DNA of 64,000 nucleotides from Atlantibacter subterraneus (GCF_007570865.1 NZ_VLPS01000009.1:310001-374000), one strand, 5' to 3'; positions 27,633-39,356 are shown, numbered from the stretch's first letter. Notes: generated by a model not told the origin, from the letters alone. Numbers and translations are program-made.

Positions 27633-29003
27633 ATGGAAAAAACGGTTTCTGATGGATTACCCATCCCCCAGCGCTACGGCGCTATTCTGACCATCGCCAT
27701 TGGGATAATGATGGCGGTGCTTGACGGCACAATCGCGAACGTGGCGCTGCCCACTATTGCCCATGAGTTAAACGCTTCGCCAGCCAGCAGTATCTGGATT
27801 ATTAACGCTTATCAAATCGCCATCGTCACGTCGCTTTTGACGCTCTCTTTCCTGGGCGATATGTTTGGCTACCGCCGCATTTATCAGTACGGTCTGGTGG
27901 TTTTCACCCTCGCCTCGCTGCTGTGCGCGCTGTCGCGCACGCTGGAGATGCTCACCGTTATGCGCATCTTGCAAGGGTTTGGCGGCGCGGCGCTGATGAG
28001 CGTCAACACGGCATTGATCCGCATGATTTACCCGCAGCGCCATCTGGGCCGGGGAATGGGGATCAACTCGCTGATCGTCGCCGCCTCTGCTGCAGCCGGG
28101 CCCACTATTGCTGCCGCGATTTTATCCGTGGCAACCTGGCACTGGCTGTTCTTAATTAATATCCCGCTCGGCCTGATTGCGCTGGTGCTGGCGCTGCGCT
28201 ATTTACCGGCTAATACCCATAAATCTCAGCAGCGTTTCGACCTGCCGAGCGCCGTGATGAACGCCCTCACCTTTGGCCTGCTGATTACCGCGCTGGGTAA
28301 TTACGCCCAGGGCAATTTCAACTGGCTGCTGGCAGTGCAGCTTGTCGCACTGCTGGTGATTGGCACCGCCTTTGTTCGTCGTCAATTACGCTTGCCGGTT
28401 CCGCTGCTGCCGGTGGATTTACTGCGCATCCCGCTGTTTTCACTCTCTATTGGCACCTCGATTTGCTCGTTCACCGCACAGATGCTGGCGCTGGTGTCGC
28501 TGCCATTCTTTATGCAAACCACCCTCGGGCTGAGCGAAGTGCAAACCGGTCTGCTGCTGACGCCATGGCCGCTGGCAACCATGGTGGTCGCGCCGCTGTC
28601 CGGTTATCTGGTCGAGCGTATTCACGCCGGGCTGCTGGGCGGTATTGGCCTGGCGGTGATGGCAGTGGGCCTGTTTGGCCTGGCGTATTTACCGGCGAAT
28701 CCGAGCGATCTGGATATCATCTGGCGCATGGTGCTGTGCGGTGCCGGGTTTGGCCTGTTTCAGTCGCCCAACAACCACACTATTATCTCCGCCGCGCCGC
28801 GCAACCGCAGCGGTGGTGCCAGCGGAATGCTTGGCACCGCTCGTCTGCTGGGCCAGAGCACCGGGGCGGCGCTGGTGGCGCTGATGTTTACCCACCTCAG
28901 CGGCAGCGGGGAGCACGCCTCATTAATGCTGGCCGGAATACTGGCGACGCTTGCCGCGCTGGTGAGTATGTTACGCATCTCGACGGGTAAATCCGCCGCA
29001 TAA
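27633..29003 (+). CDS. yebQ: MFS drug:H+ antiporter-like transporter YebQ
   Basis: The 456-residue protein is a major facilitator of the DHA2 (EmrB/QacA) type with about 14 membrane helices. The motif C-like segment SAAAGPTIAAAILS and the motif A-like loop LGDMFGYRRIY are present. Substrate is unknown. It shares the intergenic region with kdgR, so KdgR may control it. A bidirectional terminator follows. Confidence 0.9.
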   Translation: MEKTVSDGLPIPQRYGAILTIAIGIMMAVLDGTIANVALPTIAHELNASPASSIWIINAYQIAIVTSLLTLSFLGDMFGYRRIYQYGLVVFTLASLLCALSRTLEMLTVMRILQGFGGAALMSVNTALIRMIYPQRHLGRGMGINSLIVAASAAAGPTIAAAILSVATWHWLFLINIPLGLIALVLALRYLPANTHKSQQRFDLPSAVMNALTFGLLITALGNYAQGNFNWLLAVQLVALLVIGTAFVRRQLRLPVPLLPVDLLRIPLFSLSIGTSICSFTAQMLALVSLPFFMQTTLGLSEVQTGLLLTPWPLATMVVAPLSGYLVERIHAGLLGGIGLAVMAVGLFGLAYLPANPSDLDIIWRMVLCGAGFGLFQSPNNHTIISAAPRNRSGGASGMLGTARLLGQSTGAALVALMFTHLSGSGEHASLMLAGILATLAALVSMLRISTGKSAA

Positions 29004-29030
29004 AAAAAGCGTGCCGCGGCACGCTTTTTT
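29003..29030. terminator. bidirectional terminator between yebQ and htpX
   Basis: The perfect hairpin AAGCGTGCCGCGGCACGCTT has an A-run before and a T-run after, serving both convergent genes. Confidence 0.92.
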
Positions 29031-29043
29031 ACTTTCAGAAAGA

Positions 29044-29925
29044 TTAATTCAGATACTGCCCGCTACGCAGGGCTTCAATACGTTTATCCAGCGGCGGGTG
29101 GGTCATAAACAGCTCGCTCAGCGATTTTGATTTCCCGTTGATGCAAAACGCCATCATGCTGCTGGCCTCCTGCGGCTCGTAGCTGGTTTTCAGGCGCTGC
29201 AGCGCGGCGATCATTTTCTCGCGGCCCACCAGTTTCGCGGAGCCCGCGTCAGCGTGGAATTCACGGTAGCGGGAGAACCACATGGTGATAATGCTCGCCA
29301 GAATACCAAATACCAGTTCCAGCACGGTCGCTACCGCGAAATAGATCAGTGGGTTGCCGTTGCTTTGTTCGCCATCATCGCGGTTGCCGGACAAAAAGCC
29401 CGACGCAATTTGCGCGATGATACGTGAAATAAAGATCACAAAGGTGTTCACTACGCCCTGTATTAGCGTCATGGTCACCATATCGCCATTAGCGATGTGG
29501 CTGATTTCGTGGGCGATCACCGCTTCGGCTTCGTCACGGCTCATGTTTTGCAGCAGACCGGTGCTCACCGCCACCAGCGAAGCATCACGGCGCGCGCCGG
29601 TGGCAAAGGCGTTAATGTCCGGCGCGTGATAGATAGCCACCTGCGGCATTGCAATGCCCGCCTGGCGCGACTGTTGCGCGACGGTATCCATCAGCCAGCG
29701 CTCGGTGGCGTTACGGGGCTGCTCAATCACTTCCCCGCCTACTGCACGCAGCGCCATCCACTTCGACATCAACAAGGAAACAAACGACCCGCCAAAACCA
29801 AACAACAGCGCCATAATCAGCAGGCCCTGAACGCTGCTGGACTGGATCCCTGTCAGGCTGAGCACCAGGCCAAATACGACCATGACCGCCAGGTTAGTTA
29901 ACAGGAAAAGCGCGATACGCATCAT
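29044..29925 (-). CDS. htpX: membrane metalloprotease HtpX
   Basis: HtpX is an M48 zinc protease of the inner membrane that degrades misfolded membrane proteins together with FtsH. The 293-residue protein has two N-terminal membrane helices and two central ones. The zinc motif HEISH is at about residue 140, with the distal Glu in the [10 protein letters not shown] segment. Upstream lie a sigma-32-like promoter and a CpxR-like site, in accord with known heat-shock and Cpx control. Confidence 0.96.
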   Translation of the reverse strand: MMRIALFLLTNLAVMVVFGLVLSLTGIQSSSVQGLLIMALLFGFGGSFVSLLMSKWMALRAVGGEVIEQPRNATERWLMDTVAQQSRQAGIAMPQVAIYHAPDINAFATGARRDASLVAVSTGLLQNMSRDEAEAVIAHEISHIANGDMVTMTLIQGVVNTFVIFISRIIAQIASGFLSGNRDDGEQSNGNPLIYFAVATVLELVFGILASIITMWFSRYREFHADAGSAKLVGREKMIAALQRLKTSYEPQEASSMMAFCINGKSKSLSELFMTHPPLDKRIEALRSGQYLN

Positions 29926-29975
29926 AATTTTCTTTTACCTCAGTTTTACAGTCGCGTTATGCGATTACTCACATC

Positions 29976-30041
29976 GTATGGCTAAACGTGCTGTTTTCAA
30001 GCGTGAATGCAGGGCAAGTTACTAAAAATACGTAACTTTAC
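29976..30041 (-). promoter_or_regulatory. htpX promoter: sigma-32-like elements and CpxR-like box
   Basis: On the minus strand a perfect CTTGAAA (29995-30001) is followed after 13 bases by CCATAC (29976-29981), resembling a sigma-32 promoter. Further upstream is GTAAA-N5-GTATT (30027-30041), eight of ten matches to the CpxR consensus. Both regulators control htpX in E. coli. Confidence 0.5.
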
Positions 30042-30079
30042 ATTTTGTCGCATTTGTCTTACGGGAAACAGAGGCAGGT

Positions 30080-30110
30080 AAAAAAACAGGCACAATTTCT
30101 TGTGCCTGTT
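30080..30110 (-). terminator. prc terminator
   Basis: The hairpin AACAGGCACAAGAAATTGTGCCTGTT is followed by TTTTTT on the minus strand, seven bases after the prc stop. Confidence 0.9.
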
Positions 30111-30116
30111 AGAGGA

Positions 30117-32162
30117 CTACTTACTTGCGGCGGGCTGTTCAGCGGGTTTCGCTTTATCCAGTTTCGCCAGGTCCAGCGCGATATGGACGGTTTCATCAAG
30201 ATACGGGTCCGGCTCCTGATAATCCTTCGGCAGGTCGTCCAGTTTCTTCAGCGGCGGTTTGCCTTCGCGCTTATAACGGTCGTTAATCCGCGCCAGGCGA
30301 GTCGCATCGTCTTCGTCGTTCTCTTTTTCACGCTGCAGCAGGTTCAAAGAGATGAAGTTACGCTTCTCCTTCAGGGCATTGTAGCGAGCAATATCCTTGA
30401 TGATGTACTGGAACTCAGGATCTTTGGCGATGCGTTCATCATGCGCCTTCAGCAATTCCGGGCCAAATGGCGTTAGGTCACCGGATTTAACGTAGGTTGC
30501 CGCATCGACGCTATCCCAGGGCAGCGCATTATCTTCAAACTTCTCGCCGGTTTCGGTCTCTTCATTGCCGGTCGGCATGATGATATCCGGGGTCACACCC
30601 TTACGCTGGGTACTGCCGCCATTCACGCGGTAGAACTTCTGAATGGTGTACTGTACTGAGCCGAGAGCAGGCCATTCCGGACGCAGCATCTGATCGTAAA
30701 TGCGGTTAAGCGAACGGAATTGCTGGACGGTGCCTTTCCCGAAGGTCGGCTCGCCGACAATCAGCGCACGGCCATAATCCTGCATCGCTGCGGCGAAAAT
30801 TTCCGACGCCGAGGCGCTAAAGCGGTCAACCATGACAACCAGCGGGCCTTTGTAATACACCACGCCGTCGGTATCGCTGTCTTCGCGCACTTTGCCGTTG
30901 TTATCGCGCACCTGCACCACCGGGCCGCTCGGGATAAACAGACCGGAGAGCGAAACTGCTTCAGTCAGCGCCCCGCCGCCGTTTGTGCGCAGATCGATAA
31001 TCACCGCGCTGACGTTCTGTTTCTCAAGCTTCTGCAGCTGGACCTTCACGTCATCCGTTAAGCCCACGTAGAAACCCGGAATATCCAGCACGCCGACTTT
31101 CTGCTTGCCGACGGTTTTCACGGTCATTTTCACCGCGCGATCTTCCAGGCGAATGCGTTCGCGGGTCAGCGTCACGGTGCGGGTTTTGGTGCCTTTACCC
31201 GCAGGTAAAATCTCCAGCCGCACCTTGCTGCCTTTCGGGCCTTTGATCAGCGCCACGACGTCATCAAGACGCCAGCCGATCACGTCCTGCATCGCCTGCC
31301 CGGTTTGGCCGACGCCGACAATGCGGTCGCCCACGGTAATGGCTTTGCTTTTCGCTGCCGGGCCGCCTGCCACCATGGAGTTAATCACGGTGTAGTCGTC
31401 GTCCATTTGCAGCACCGCGCCAATCCCTTCCAGAGACAGGCTCATTTCGGTATTGAACTGCTCGGTATTGCGCGGAGAAAGATAGTTAGTATGCGGATCG
31501 ATTTCGTGCGCAAAGGCGGTCATCGCCAGCGAAAAGACGTCTTCGCTGTTGGTTTGCGCCAGGCGACGAATCGCGAATTTATAGCGTTTGGTCAGGGTTT
31601 CGCGGATCTCTTTGTCCGTTTTACCGGTCAGTTTCAGGCTCAGCTCGTCATATTTGACTTTGCTGTCCCATAACCTGTCGAGCTCCGCTTCGGTTTTCGG
31701 CCACGGCGCTTTGCTGCGATCCAGCTCATAAGTGTCGTTGCCGGTAAAATCCATCGGACGCTCAAGCACTTTCAGTGCGTACTGAAAGCGCTCGAAGCGG
31801 CGTTTTTGCGCCAGATTATACAGATCGTAAAAGACCGTGAGCTTGCCGGTGCGCAGCTCATCGCCCAGCACATTTTTCTGCTTCGCATACTCTTCGACGT
31901 CGCTGGCCAGCAGCACGTTATGGCTGTAATCCAGCAAATTCAAATAGCGGTCAAAGATTTTGGCGGAAAATGCGCCGTCCAGATCGAACTGACGATAATG
32001 GGAACGGGTGAAGCGCGAGGTGACGCGCTCGCTCACCGTCGCGTGCTGCGTCTCTTCCTTCAACACCGGAATTTGCGACGCTTTGGTGATGTCTTCAACA
32101 GCCACCGCATGGCCTGCTAACAATAACAGGCCCGCAGCGGTAAGCTTAAGAAATGTGTTCAT
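30117..32162 (-). CDS. prc: tail-specific carboxy-terminal protease Prc (Tsp)
   Basis: Prc is a periplasmic serine protease that trims the C-terminus of FtsI and, with NlpI, degrades MepS. The 681-residue protein has a signal peptide, a PDZ domain near residues 230-320, and the Ser-Lys catalytic pair in DRFSASASEIFAAAMQDYG and GEPTFGKGTVQ. I chose the ATG at 32162 (MNTFLKL), one residue short of the E. coli length; an upstream frame start adds 16 residues without signal-peptide sense. proQ ends 19 bases upstream. Confidence 0.95.
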   Translation of the reverse strand: MNTFLKLTAAGLLLLAGHAVAVEDITKASQIPVLKEETQHATVSERVTSRFTRSHYRQFDLDGAFSAKIFDRYLNLLDYSHNVLLASDVEEYAKQKNVLGDELRTGKLTVFYDLYNLAQKRRFERFQYALKVLERPMDFTGNDTYELDRSKAPWPKTEAELDRLWDSKVKYDELSLKLTGKTDKEIRETLTKRYKFAIRRLAQTNSEDVFSLAMTAFAHEIDPHTNYLSPRNTEQFNTEMSLSLEGIGAVLQMDDDYTVINSMVAGGPAAKSKAITVGDRIVGVGQTGQAMQDVIGWRLDDVVALIKGPKGSKVRLEILPAGKGTKTRTVTLTRERIRLEDRAVKMTVKTVGKQKVGVLDIPGFYVGLTDDVKVQLQKLEKQNVSAVIIDLRTNGGGALTEAVSLSGLFIPSGPVVQVRDNNGKVREDSDTDGVVYYKGPLVVMVDRFSASASEIFAAAMQDYGRALIVGEPTFGKGTVQQFRSLNRIYDQMLRPEWPALGSVQYTIQKFYRVNGGSTQRKGVTPDIIMPTGNEETETGEKFEDNALPWDSVDAATYVKSGDLTPFGPELLKAHDERIAKDPEFQYIIKDIARYNALKEKRNFISLNLLQREKENDEDDATRLARINDRYKREGKPPLKKLDDLPKDYQEPDPYLDETVHIALDLAKLDKAKPAEQPAASK

Positions 32163-32181
32163 GCCCGGGTTGGCCTCCGTA

Positions 32182-32868
32182 TCAGAACAATAAATGTTCT
32201 GCGCGTACAAGCATCGACATACCAGAAGTCAACTGTACACGGACGCCATCTTTGGTGATTTCTTGTACAGTGGCATCCATCGCATTATTCCCCGCTTTGA
32301 CTTTAATCGCCTGGCCTACGGACAGGGCGGTAATGTCTGAAACCGGAGTATGACGCTCTTCACGAACGGCCTGAGGCGCTTTAGCGGCCGGTTTTGCCGG
32401 ACGCGGTTTGCGCTCTGCATTTTCAGCGCGACGCGGGGCCGGGCGCGGTTTGCGCTCACGGCGCGGGGCTTCAGGCTGCTCGCCGGCGGCAATCGCCGCT
32501 TCGCGTTTTTTGGCCTGCTGCTCGGCACGCTGTGCCTGGACGCGCGCTTTGGCTTCTTCAAGCTGTTTGCGCGCATGTTCGACGTGCTGTTCGTCAAGCT
32601 CGCCGCACGGATTGCCATCCAGATCGACGCGGGTCGCGCCAAGCTTGATGCCGTACAGGTAACGCCAGCTTGAGGTGTAAAGACGCAGGGCTGAACGCAG
32701 TTGGGTTTTGCTGAGATTCATCTCCCCTTCTACGCGCGCGACCAAATCCTGAAAAATGCCGATTTTCAGCGGACGCGCTTCGCCTTCAGCGCTAAAGCAC
32801 TGGGGAAAACGTTCGGCCAGAAAGGCGATAACTTCTTTACTGCTGTTCAACTTAGGTTGATTTTCCAT
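32182..32868 (-). CDS. proQ: RNA chaperone ProQ
   Basis: ProQ is a global RNA-binding protein acting on sRNAs and mRNA 3' ends. The 228-residue protein has the N-terminal FinO-like domain (residues 1-120), a long linker rich in Arg, Lys, Pro and Ala, and a C-terminal Tudor-like domain (about 175-228, [18 protein letters not shown]). It is directly upstream of prc on the same strand, the usual arrangement. Confidence 0.95.
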   Translation of the reverse strand: MENQPKLNSSKEVIAFLAERFPQCFSAEGEARPLKIGIFQDLVARVEGEMNLSKTQLRSALRLYTSSWRYLYGIKLGATRVDLDGNPCGELDEQHVEHARKQLEEAKARVQAQRAEQQAKKREAAIAAGEQPEAPRRERKPRPAPRRAENAERKPRPAKPAAKAPQAVREERHTPVSDITALSVGQAIKVKAGNNAMDATVQEITKDGVRVQLTSGMSMLVRAEHLLF

Positions 32869-32965
32869 GAAATTTCCTGATTACAACGGACGTTGCCAAC
32901 GTGGCGCAGGCATGAACAGGCGTCATTATAATGACGCCATCAGCAATTGCCACGTTATCCGTTGC

Positions 32966-33463
32966 TTATCCTGCACGAGTCGCAAATAATTTTGTGTAAT
33001 CCGTCCCGGCGAGCACCGTCTCAAGGCGCTCCACCAGCTCACGCAAACCCTGCTCGTCTTCAGCCTGGAAGCGGCCAAACACGGTGCTGTCGATGTCCAG
33101 CACGCCTATGATTTGTTGATTAACGGTGATTGGCAATACGATTTCCGCATTACTCGCGGAATCGCAGGCGATGTGGCCGTCAAAGGCATGAACGTCTTCC
33201 ACGCGCTGAACGCTGTTGGTGGCGACCGCCGTGCCGCAGACGCCTCTACCCACGGGGATGCGCACGCAGGCGATTTTCCCCTGGAACGGCCCGAGCACCA
33301 GCGTGTCGCCTTCCAGCAGATAAAATCCCGCCCAGTTTACGCCGTCTAACCGTTCGAACAGCAACGCGCTGGTATTGGAAAGCGTCGCCAACGCACTGGT
33401 TTCCCCTGTCATGAGAGCCTGAAAATCACGGTTAAGGTCCGCGTAGAATTGTGTTTTGTTCAT
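32966..33463 (-). CDS. msrC: free methionine-(R)-sulfoxide reductase MsrC
   Basis: MsrC is a GAF-domain enzyme that reduces free methionine-R-sulfoxide. The 165-residue protein has the three catalytic cysteines in GKIACVRIPVGRGVCGTAV and GHIACDSASN. Length matches the family. It lies upstream of proQ on the same strand and is divergent from letA. Confidence 0.94.
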   Translation of the reverse strand: MNKTQFYADLNRDFQALMTGETSALATLSNTSALLFERLDGVNWAGFYLLEGDTLVLGPFQGKIACVRIPVGRGVCGTAVATNSVQRVEDVHAFDGHIACDSASNAEIVLPITVNQQIIGVLDIDSTVFGRFQAEDEQGLRELVERLETVLAGTDYTKLFATRAG

Positions 33464-33590
33464 TTAATAATCACTTAGCTGATAAATACAATAACCTGCC
33501 TGTTAAAATAAGCATTAAATGCGCTTATGCTCAAGATGAATCATTTCATGATTTAATATAAAGATATCTAAATATAACTCTGACCATTAA

Positions 33591-34874
33591 ATGGCCCTGA
33601 AACCTAAAACGGCATTAAACAACGCAAAGCTCACGATTCATGCGATGGGGGAGCCTTTGCCGCAGGCACATTATCAGCGATGTCCGCAGTGCGACACGCT
33701 TTTTATGTTGCCGGTTGTGAAGTCCACACAAAGCGCTTACTGCCCGCGCTGCGATGCAAAACTACGCGATGGCCGCGACTGGTCGCTCACGCGTCTGGGC
33801 GCGATGGCGATCACCATGATCGTGCTGATGCCCTTCGCCTATAGCGAACCGCTGCTGCGTATTATTCTGCTCGGTACCCGCATCGACGCCAGTCTGTTAC
33901 AGGGGATCTGGCAGATGGCCAGCCAGGGCGACCCGATTACCGCGGCGATGGTGTTCTTCTGCACCGTGGGTGCCCCCGGCACGCTGGTGGCCGCCATCGC
34001 CTATTTATGGTTTGGCAATATTCTCGGCATGAATTTACGCCCGGTCCTGCTGATGCTGGAGAGGCTGAAAGAGTGGGTGATGCTGGACATCTACCTGGTG
34101 GGCATTGGCGTGGCGTCGATTAAAGTCAGCGATTACGCTTATATGCAGCCCGGCATCGGGCTGGTGGCGTTTTTCCTGCTGATGCTGCTGAGCATTCTGA
34201 CGATCATCCACCTTAACGTAGAGCAACTGTGGGAGCGATTCTATCCGACGCGCCCGCCGCGCACGCCCAAAGCCACGCTGCGCGTCTGTCTCGGCTGTCA
34301 TTTTACCGGCGAAGCGGATGAGCGCGGCCGCTGTCAGCGTTGCCATATTCCGCTGCGCGAGCGCCGTCGCCATAGTCTGCAAAAAACCTGGGCAGCGCTG
34401 ATAGCAGCAATGGTCTTCCTGCTCCCGGCGAATTTGCTGCCGATATCTATTATATATGTCAACGGCGGTCGTCAGGAGGACACCATCCTGTCGGGGATCG
34501 CCTCGCTGGCGAGCAGCAATATCGCGGTGGCCGCCATCGTGTTTATCGCCAGTATCGCGGTGCCGTTCGTAAAAGTGCTGGTGATGCTGACGCTGCTGAT
34601 CAGCATCCATTTCAAATGCGAGCAAGGGCTGCGCACCCGTATTCTGCTGCTGCGCTTCGTTACCTGGATTGGCCGCTGGTCAATGCTGGATTTATTTGTG
34701 ATTGCGTTAACCATGTCGCTGGTGAACCGCGATCAGCTTTTAGCTTTTACTATGGGACCTGCCGCGTTTTATTTCGGCGCAGCGGTAATATTGACTATTC
34801 TTGCTGTTGAATGGCTGGACAGCCGCTTACTTTGGGACGCACATGAGTCAGGAAACGCCCGCTTCGACGACTGA
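33591..34874 (+). CDS. letA: intermembrane lipid transport inner-membrane protein LetA
   Basis: LetA (YebS) is the PqiA-like inner-membrane partner of LetB in lipid traffic across the envelope. The 427-residue protein has two copies of a unit with a zinc ribbon followed by four membrane helices. The ribbons are CPQCDTLF with CPRCDAKL, and CLGCHFTG with CQRCHIPL. The letB start lies inside its 3' end, a 32-base overlap that indicates coupled translation. Confidence 0.94.
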   Translation: MALKPKTALNNAKLTIHAMGEPLPQAHYQRCPQCDTLFMLPVVKSTQSAYCPRCDAKLRDGRDWSLTRLGAMAITMIVLMPFAYSEPLLRIILLGTRIDASLLQGIWQMASQGDPITAAMVFFCTVGAPGTLVAAIAYLWFGNILGMNLRPVLLMLERLKEWVMLDIYLVGIGVASIKVSDYAYMQPGIGLVAFFLLMLLSILTIIHLNVEQLWERFYPTRPPRTPKATLRVCLGCHFTGEADERGRCQRCHIPLRERRRHSLQKTWAALIAAMVFLLPANLLPISIIYVNGGRQEDTILSGIASLASSNIAVAAIVFIASIAVPFVKVLVMLTLLISIHFKCEQGLRTRILLLRFVTWIGRWSMLDLFVIALTMSLVNRDQLLAFTMGPAAFYFGAAVILTILAVEWLDSRLLWDAHESGNARFDD

Positions 34875-37476
34875 AGCGCGAATTAAAACGAAACGCCGCA
34901 TTTCCCCGTTCTGGTTACTGCCGATCATCGCCCTGATGATCGCCGGATGGCTTATCTGGACCACGTACCAGGAACGAGGCACCACAGTGACTATCGATTT
35001 CGTGTCTGCCGACGGCATCGTTGCAGGCCGCACGCCCGTGCGCTATCAGGGCGTGGAAGTCGGTACGGTTCAGGATATTCGCCTGAGCGAAGACCTGAAC
35101 AAAATCGCCGTGACGGTGAGCATCAAAAGCGATCTGAAAGACGCGCTGCGCACCGATACCCAGTTCTGGCTGGTGACGCCGAAAGCCTCGCTGGCCGGGA
35201 TTTCCGGGCTGGATGCGTTGGTGGGCGGCAACTATATCGGCATGATGCCAGGCAAAGGCGAGCCGCAAGATCATTTCACCGCCCTCGACACCCAGCCCAA
35301 ATATCGGCTGGATAACGGCGATTTGATGATCCACCTGAAAGCCCCGGATCTCGGCTCGCTCAATACCGGCTCGCTGGTCTACTTCCGTAAAATTCCGGTG
35401 GGTAAGGTGTATGACTACACCATCAACAACAACTCTCAGGGCGTCACGATTGATGTGCTGGTCGAGCGGCGCTTCACCCATCTGGTGAAAAAAGGCAGCC
35501 GCTTCTGGAACGTCTCCGGCGTGAAAACCGATATCAGCCTGAGCGGTGCGCAGGTCCAGCTGGAAAGCCTGGCGGCGCTGGTCAACGGGGCGATCGCCTT
35601 TGACTCGCCGGAGGGTTCCAAAGAGGCGGAGCAGGAGGACGAATACGGACTGTATGAAGATCTGGCCCACAGCCAGCGCGGCGTACTGGTCAAACTGGAT
35701 TTGCCGAGCGGAGAAGGCTTAAAGGCCGACTCCACCAAACTGATGTACCAGGGCCTGGAAGTCGGGACGCTGACCAAACTCGATCTCAACCCCGGCGGTG
35801 CCGTCACCGGGGAAATGACCGTCGACCCGGGCGTGGTGAATTTACTGCGTGAAGGCACGCGCATTGAGCTGCGCAACCCGAAAATCTCCCTCGATAACCC
35901 CAGCATCAGTAGCCTGCTGACCGGCAGCACCTTTGAACTGGTGCCCGGAGAAGGTAAACCGCGTAACCACTTTGTGATCCTGCCGGGGGATAAAACGCCG
36001 TTGCAGCAGCCGGGCGTGGTCACGGTGGCGCTCACCGCGCCGGAAAGTTACGGCATCGACGCCGGGCAGCCGGTGATCCTGCACGGCATTAAAATCGGCC
36101 AGGTGCTGGAACGCAGCTTAACCGCAAAAGGCATCAACTTTGCGGTCGCCATCGACCCGCAATATCGCGAGCTGGTGAAGGGCGACAGTAAATTCGTGGT
36201 TAACAGCCGCATCGATGTGAAAGTCGGGCTGGATGGGGTGGAGTTTCTCGGTGCCAGCGCCGGTGAGTGGATCAGCGGCGGTATCCGCGTGCTGCCGGGC
36301 AGTAAAGGCGAGCTGAAAGAGAGCTATCCGCTGTTTGCCAATCTGGAAAAAGCGGTGGAAAACAGCCTGAGCGACTTGCCGACCACCACTATGACGCTCA
36401 GCGCCGACAGCCTGCCGGATATTCAGGCCGGTTCGGTGGTGCTTTATCGCAAATTCCAGGTAGGCGAAGTGATCTCGGTGCGCCCGCGCGCCAACGCGTT
36501 CGACATCGACGTTCACATCAAGCCGCAGTATCAAAATCTGGTGACCAAAAACAGCGTGTTCTGGGCCGAAGGCGGCGCGAAAGTGCAGCTGAACGGCAGC
36601 GGGCTTACCGTTCAGGCCTCGCCGCTGTCGCGGGCGTTAAAAGGCGCAATCAGCTTCGATAACATGAGCGGCGCGTCGGCCAATATGCAAAAAGGCGACA
36701 AGCGCGTGCTGTTCCAGTCGGAAACCGCGGCCCGCGCCGTGGGCAGCCAGGTGACCCTGCACGCGTTTGACGCCGGCAAACTGTCGGAAGGGATGCCGAT
36801 CCGCTACCTCGGGATTGATATTGGCCAGATACAATCCCTGAAGCTGATCACTGAACGCAACGAAGTGCAGGCCACTGCGGTGCTGTATCCGGAATACGTG
36901 AAGACGTTTGCCCGCAACGGCACCCGCTTCTCGGTGATCACCCCGCAAATATCCGCCGCCGGGGTGGAGCATCTGGATACCATTCTGCAACCCTATATCA
37001 ACGTGGAGCCGGGTAAAGGCAATCCGCGCCGTGACTTTGAGCTACAGGAAGCGACCATCACCGATTCTCGCTACCTTGACGGTCTGAGCATCGTGCTGGA
37101 AGTGCCGGACGCCGGGTCGCTGGCCATCGGTACGCCGGTGCTGTTCCGCGGAATGGAAGTGGGTATTGTCACCGGTATGGTGCTGGGTAATCTGTCCGAT
37201 CGCGTGATGGTGGGCTTACGCATCAGCCAGCGCTATCAGCACCTGGTGCGCAATAACTCGGTATTCTGGCAGGCCTCCGGCTACAGTCTCGACTTCGGCA
37301 TTATCGGCGGCGTCGTGAAAACCGGGACCTTCAACCAGTTTATCCGCGGCGGTATCGCCTTTGCCACGCCGCCGAGCACGCCGCTTTCGCCGAAAGCCCA
37401 GGCAGGGAAACACTTCCTGCTACAGGACAGCGAGCCGAAAGAGTGGCGTCAGTGGGGCACCGCCCTGCCGCGTTAA
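34843..37476 (+). CDS. letB: intermembrane lipid transport MCE protein LetB
   Basis: LetB (YebT) forms a stack of hexameric MCE rings spanning the periplasm for lipid transport. The protein has one N-terminal membrane helix (about residues 22-40) and seven MCE repeats, recognisable by recurring segments such as [29 protein letters not shown] and [15 protein letters not shown] chose the ATG at 34843 (MSQETPAS), which gives 877 residues as in E. coli; the frame is open further upstream inside letA. Confidence 0.95.
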   Translation: MSQETPASTTEARIKTKRRISPFWLLPIIALMIAGWLIWTTYQERGTTVTIDFVSADGIVAGRTPVRYQGVEVGTVQDIRLSEDLNKIAVTVSIKSDLKDALRTDTQFWLVTPKASLAGISGLDALVGGNYIGMMPGKGEPQDHFTALDTQPKYRLDNGDLMIHLKAPDLGSLNTGSLVYFRKIPVGKVYDYTINNNSQGVTIDVLVERRFTHLVKKGSRFWNVSGVKTDISLSGAQVQLESLAALVNGAIAFDSPEGSKEAEQEDEYGLYEDLAHSQRGVLVKLDLPSGEGLKADSTKLMYQGLEVGTLTKLDLNPGGAVTGEMTVDPGVVNLLREGTRIELRNPKISLDNPSISSLLTGSTFELVPGEGKPRNHFVILPGDKTPLQQPGVVTVALTAPESYGIDAGQPVILHGIKIGQVLERSLTAKGINFAVAIDPQYRELVKGDSKFVVNSRIDVKVGLDGVEFLGASAGEWISGGIRVLPGSKGELKESYPLFANLEKAVENSLSDLPTTTMTLSADSLPDIQAGSVVLYRKFQVGEVISVRPRANAFDIDVHIKPQYQNLVTKNSVFWAEGGAKVQLNGSGLTVQASPLSRALKGAISFDNMSGASANMQKGDKRVLFQSETAARAVGSQVTLHAFDAGKLSEGMPIRYLGIDIGQIQSLKLITERNEVQATAVLYPEYVKTFARNGTRFSVITPQISAAGVEHLDTILQPYINVEPGKGNPRRDFELQEATITDSRYLDGLSIVLEVPDAGSLAIGTPVLFRGMEVGIVTGMVLGNLSDRVMVGLRISQRYQHLVRNNSVFWQASGYSLDFGIIGGVVKTGTFNQFIRGGIAFATPPSTPLSPKAQAGKHFLLQDSEPKEWRQWGTALPR

Positions 37477-37483
37477 TCTCCCC

Positions 37484-37520
37484 CTGCCCCGGTGCGATGC
37501 CGGGGCAGTTATGCTATACT
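37484..37520 (+). promoter_or_regulatory. stem-loop and extended -10 promoter before rsmF
   Basis: A perfect nine-pair hairpin, CTGCCCCGG with CCGGGGCAG (37484-37508), follows letB without a T-run. Immediately after it lies an extended -10, TGCTATACT (37512-37520). The hairpin may slow letAB transcription while the promoter starts rsmF. Confidence 0.5.
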
Positions 37521-37553
37521 GCGCGCCCTTAATTTTACCCGTGGGGCCAGGCT

Positions 37554-38990
37554 GTGGCGCAAATCCGTTCCGTTTATCTTCCCGATGAATTCCTTTCCGT
37601 GATGCGTGATGCCATGCCCGCCGCGCTGTCCATGGAGAGCTTTATCGCGTCCTGCCAGCGCCCGCTGCGCCGCAGTATCCGAATCAATACCCTGAAAATC
37701 AGCGTCAGCGATTTTTTGGCGTTAGTTGCGCCGTACGGCTGGCAGCTCAGCCCGATCCCCTGGTGTGAGGAAGGCTTCTGGATCGAGCGCGATGAAGAAG
37801 CGCTGCCGCTGGGCAGTACCGCCGAACATCTTGGCGGCCTGTTTTACATCCAGGAAGCCAGCTCGATGCTGCCGGTGGCCGCGCTGTTCGCGGATGACGC
37901 TGAGATAACCCGGGTGATGGACGTCGCCGCCGCGCCAGGCTCTAAAACCACCCAAATTGCGGCACGGATGGCGAATCAGGGCGCGATCCTCGCCAATGAG
38001 TATGCCGCCAGCCGGGTAAAAGTCCTGGCAGCGAATATCAGCCGCTGCGGCATTCAGAACGTGGCGCTGACCCACTTCGATGGCCGGGTGTTTGGCGCAG
38101 CGTTGCCGGAATGCTTTGACGCCATCCTGCTCGACGCTCCCTGCTCCGGCGAAGGCGTAGTGCGCAAAGATCCTGACGCTCTGCGCAACTGGTCCGTCGC
38201 CAGCAACCTGGAGATCGCCGCCACCCAGCGCGAGCTGATTGACAGCGCGTTTCACGCCCTGCGTCCCGGCGGCACGCTGGTTTACTCCACCTGCACCCTC
38301 AACCGTGAAGAGAACGAGCAGGTGTGCCAGTGGCTGCTGGCGCGCTACCCTGATGCGGTTTGCGTAGAGCCGCTGGGCGATCTGTTCAACGGCGCACAGC
38401 AGGCGCTAACTGAAGAAGGTTTCCTGCATGTGTTCCCGCAGATTTTCGATTGCGAAGGCTTCTTTGTGGCGCGCCTGCGCAAAACCGCCGCCGTCCCGGC
38501 CCTCGACGCGCCGGGCTATAAAACCGGTAAATTCCCCTTCACGCCGATGAAACCCAAAGAGGCGCAGGAAGTCGTGCGCGCCGCCGCAAGCGTTGGGCTT
38601 AGCTGGGATGAGCATCTACACTTATGGCTGCGCGATAAAGAGATCTGGCTGTTCCCGGCAGAAATCGAGGCGCTGATTGGCCAGGTACGATTCTCACGCA
38701 TTGGCCTGAAACTGGCGGAAACCTTCAACAAAGGCTTCCGCTGGCAGCACGAGGCGGTAATCGCCCTGGGCGACGTTGATACTCACGGATTCGCATTGAC
38801 CGCCCAGCAAGCCCAGGAGTGGTATCGCGGCCGGGATGTCTATCCGCAAACCGCGCCGCAGGCGAATGAAGTAATTGTGACGTATCAGGATCAACCGCTG
38901 GGTCTGGCGAAAAAAATCGGCTCACGCTTAAAGAACAGCTATCCGCGCGAACTGGTGCGCGATGGCAAACTGTTTGCCGATGAAATTTAA
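37554..38990 (+). CDS. rsmF: 16S rRNA (cytosine1407-C5)-methyltransferase RsmF
   Basis: RsmF makes m5C1407 in the decoding region of 16S rRNA. The 478-residue protein has the SAM-binding segment [19 protein letters not shown] and both catalytic cysteine motifs of the Nol1/Nop2/Sun family: [14 protein letters not shown] and YSTCTLN. The start codon is GTG at 37554, with GGGGCCAGG upstream, as in E. coli. Confidence 0.95.
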   Translation: MAQIRSVYLPDEFLSVMRDAMPAALSMESFIASCQRPLRRSIRINTLKISVSDFLALVAPYGWQLSPIPWCEEGFWIERDEEALPLGSTAEHLGGLFYIQEASSMLPVAALFADDAEITRVMDVAAAPGSKTTQIAARMANQGAILANEYAASRVKVLAANISRCGIQNVALTHFDGRVFGAALPECFDAILLDAPCSGEGVVRKDPDALRNWSVASNLEIAATQRELIDSAFHALRPGGTLVYSTCTLNREENEQVCQWLLARYPDAVCVEPLGDLFNGAQQALTEEGFLHVFPQIFDCEGFFVARLRKTAAVPALDAPGYKTGKFPFTPMKPKEAQEVVRAAASVGLSWDEHLHLWLRDKEIWLFPAEIEALIGQVRFSRIGLKLAETFNKGFRWQHEAVIALGDVDTHGFALTAQQAQEWYRGRDVYPQTAPQANEVIVTYQDQPLGLAKKIGSRLKNSYPRELVRDGKLFADEI

Positions 38991-39104
38991 TTCGCCCAAA
39001 AAATAATCGCGATAAACTTGCGCTTTTGCTGTTCCTTGTCCAGGCTAAAAAATGGCGACTTTACTGGTCGTACCACCTGCACTGTAATGATGATGGAGAG
39101 CACT

Positions 39105-39344
39105 ATGACTAAGACCAGCGTTAAAATCGGCACCTTTGAGATCGATGATGCGGAGCTGAGCGGCGAGCAACCGGGTGAACGTACCTTAACAATTCCGTGT
39201 AAATCTGACCCGGATCTGTGCATGCAGCTTGATGCGTGGGATGCGGAAACCAGTATTCCGGCAGTACTTAACGGCGAACACTCTGTCCTTTATCGTAAAC
39301 ACTATGACGAAAATTCTGATGCCTGGGTGATGCGTTTTGCCTGA
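39105..39344 (+). CDS. yebV: small protein YebV
   Basis: The 79-residue protein matches YebV almost throughout, including the segment LTIPCKSDPDLCMQLDAWD. Function is unknown. I chose the ATG at 39105 (MTKTSVKIG), preceded by GGAGAG; an upstream frame start at 39018 has no family support. Confidence 0.9.
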   Translation: MTKTSVKIGTFEIDDAELSGEQPGERTLTIPCKSDPDLCMQLDAWDAETSIPAVLNGEHSVLYRKHYDENSDAWVMRFA

Positions 39345-39356
39345 TCCCGACATGAG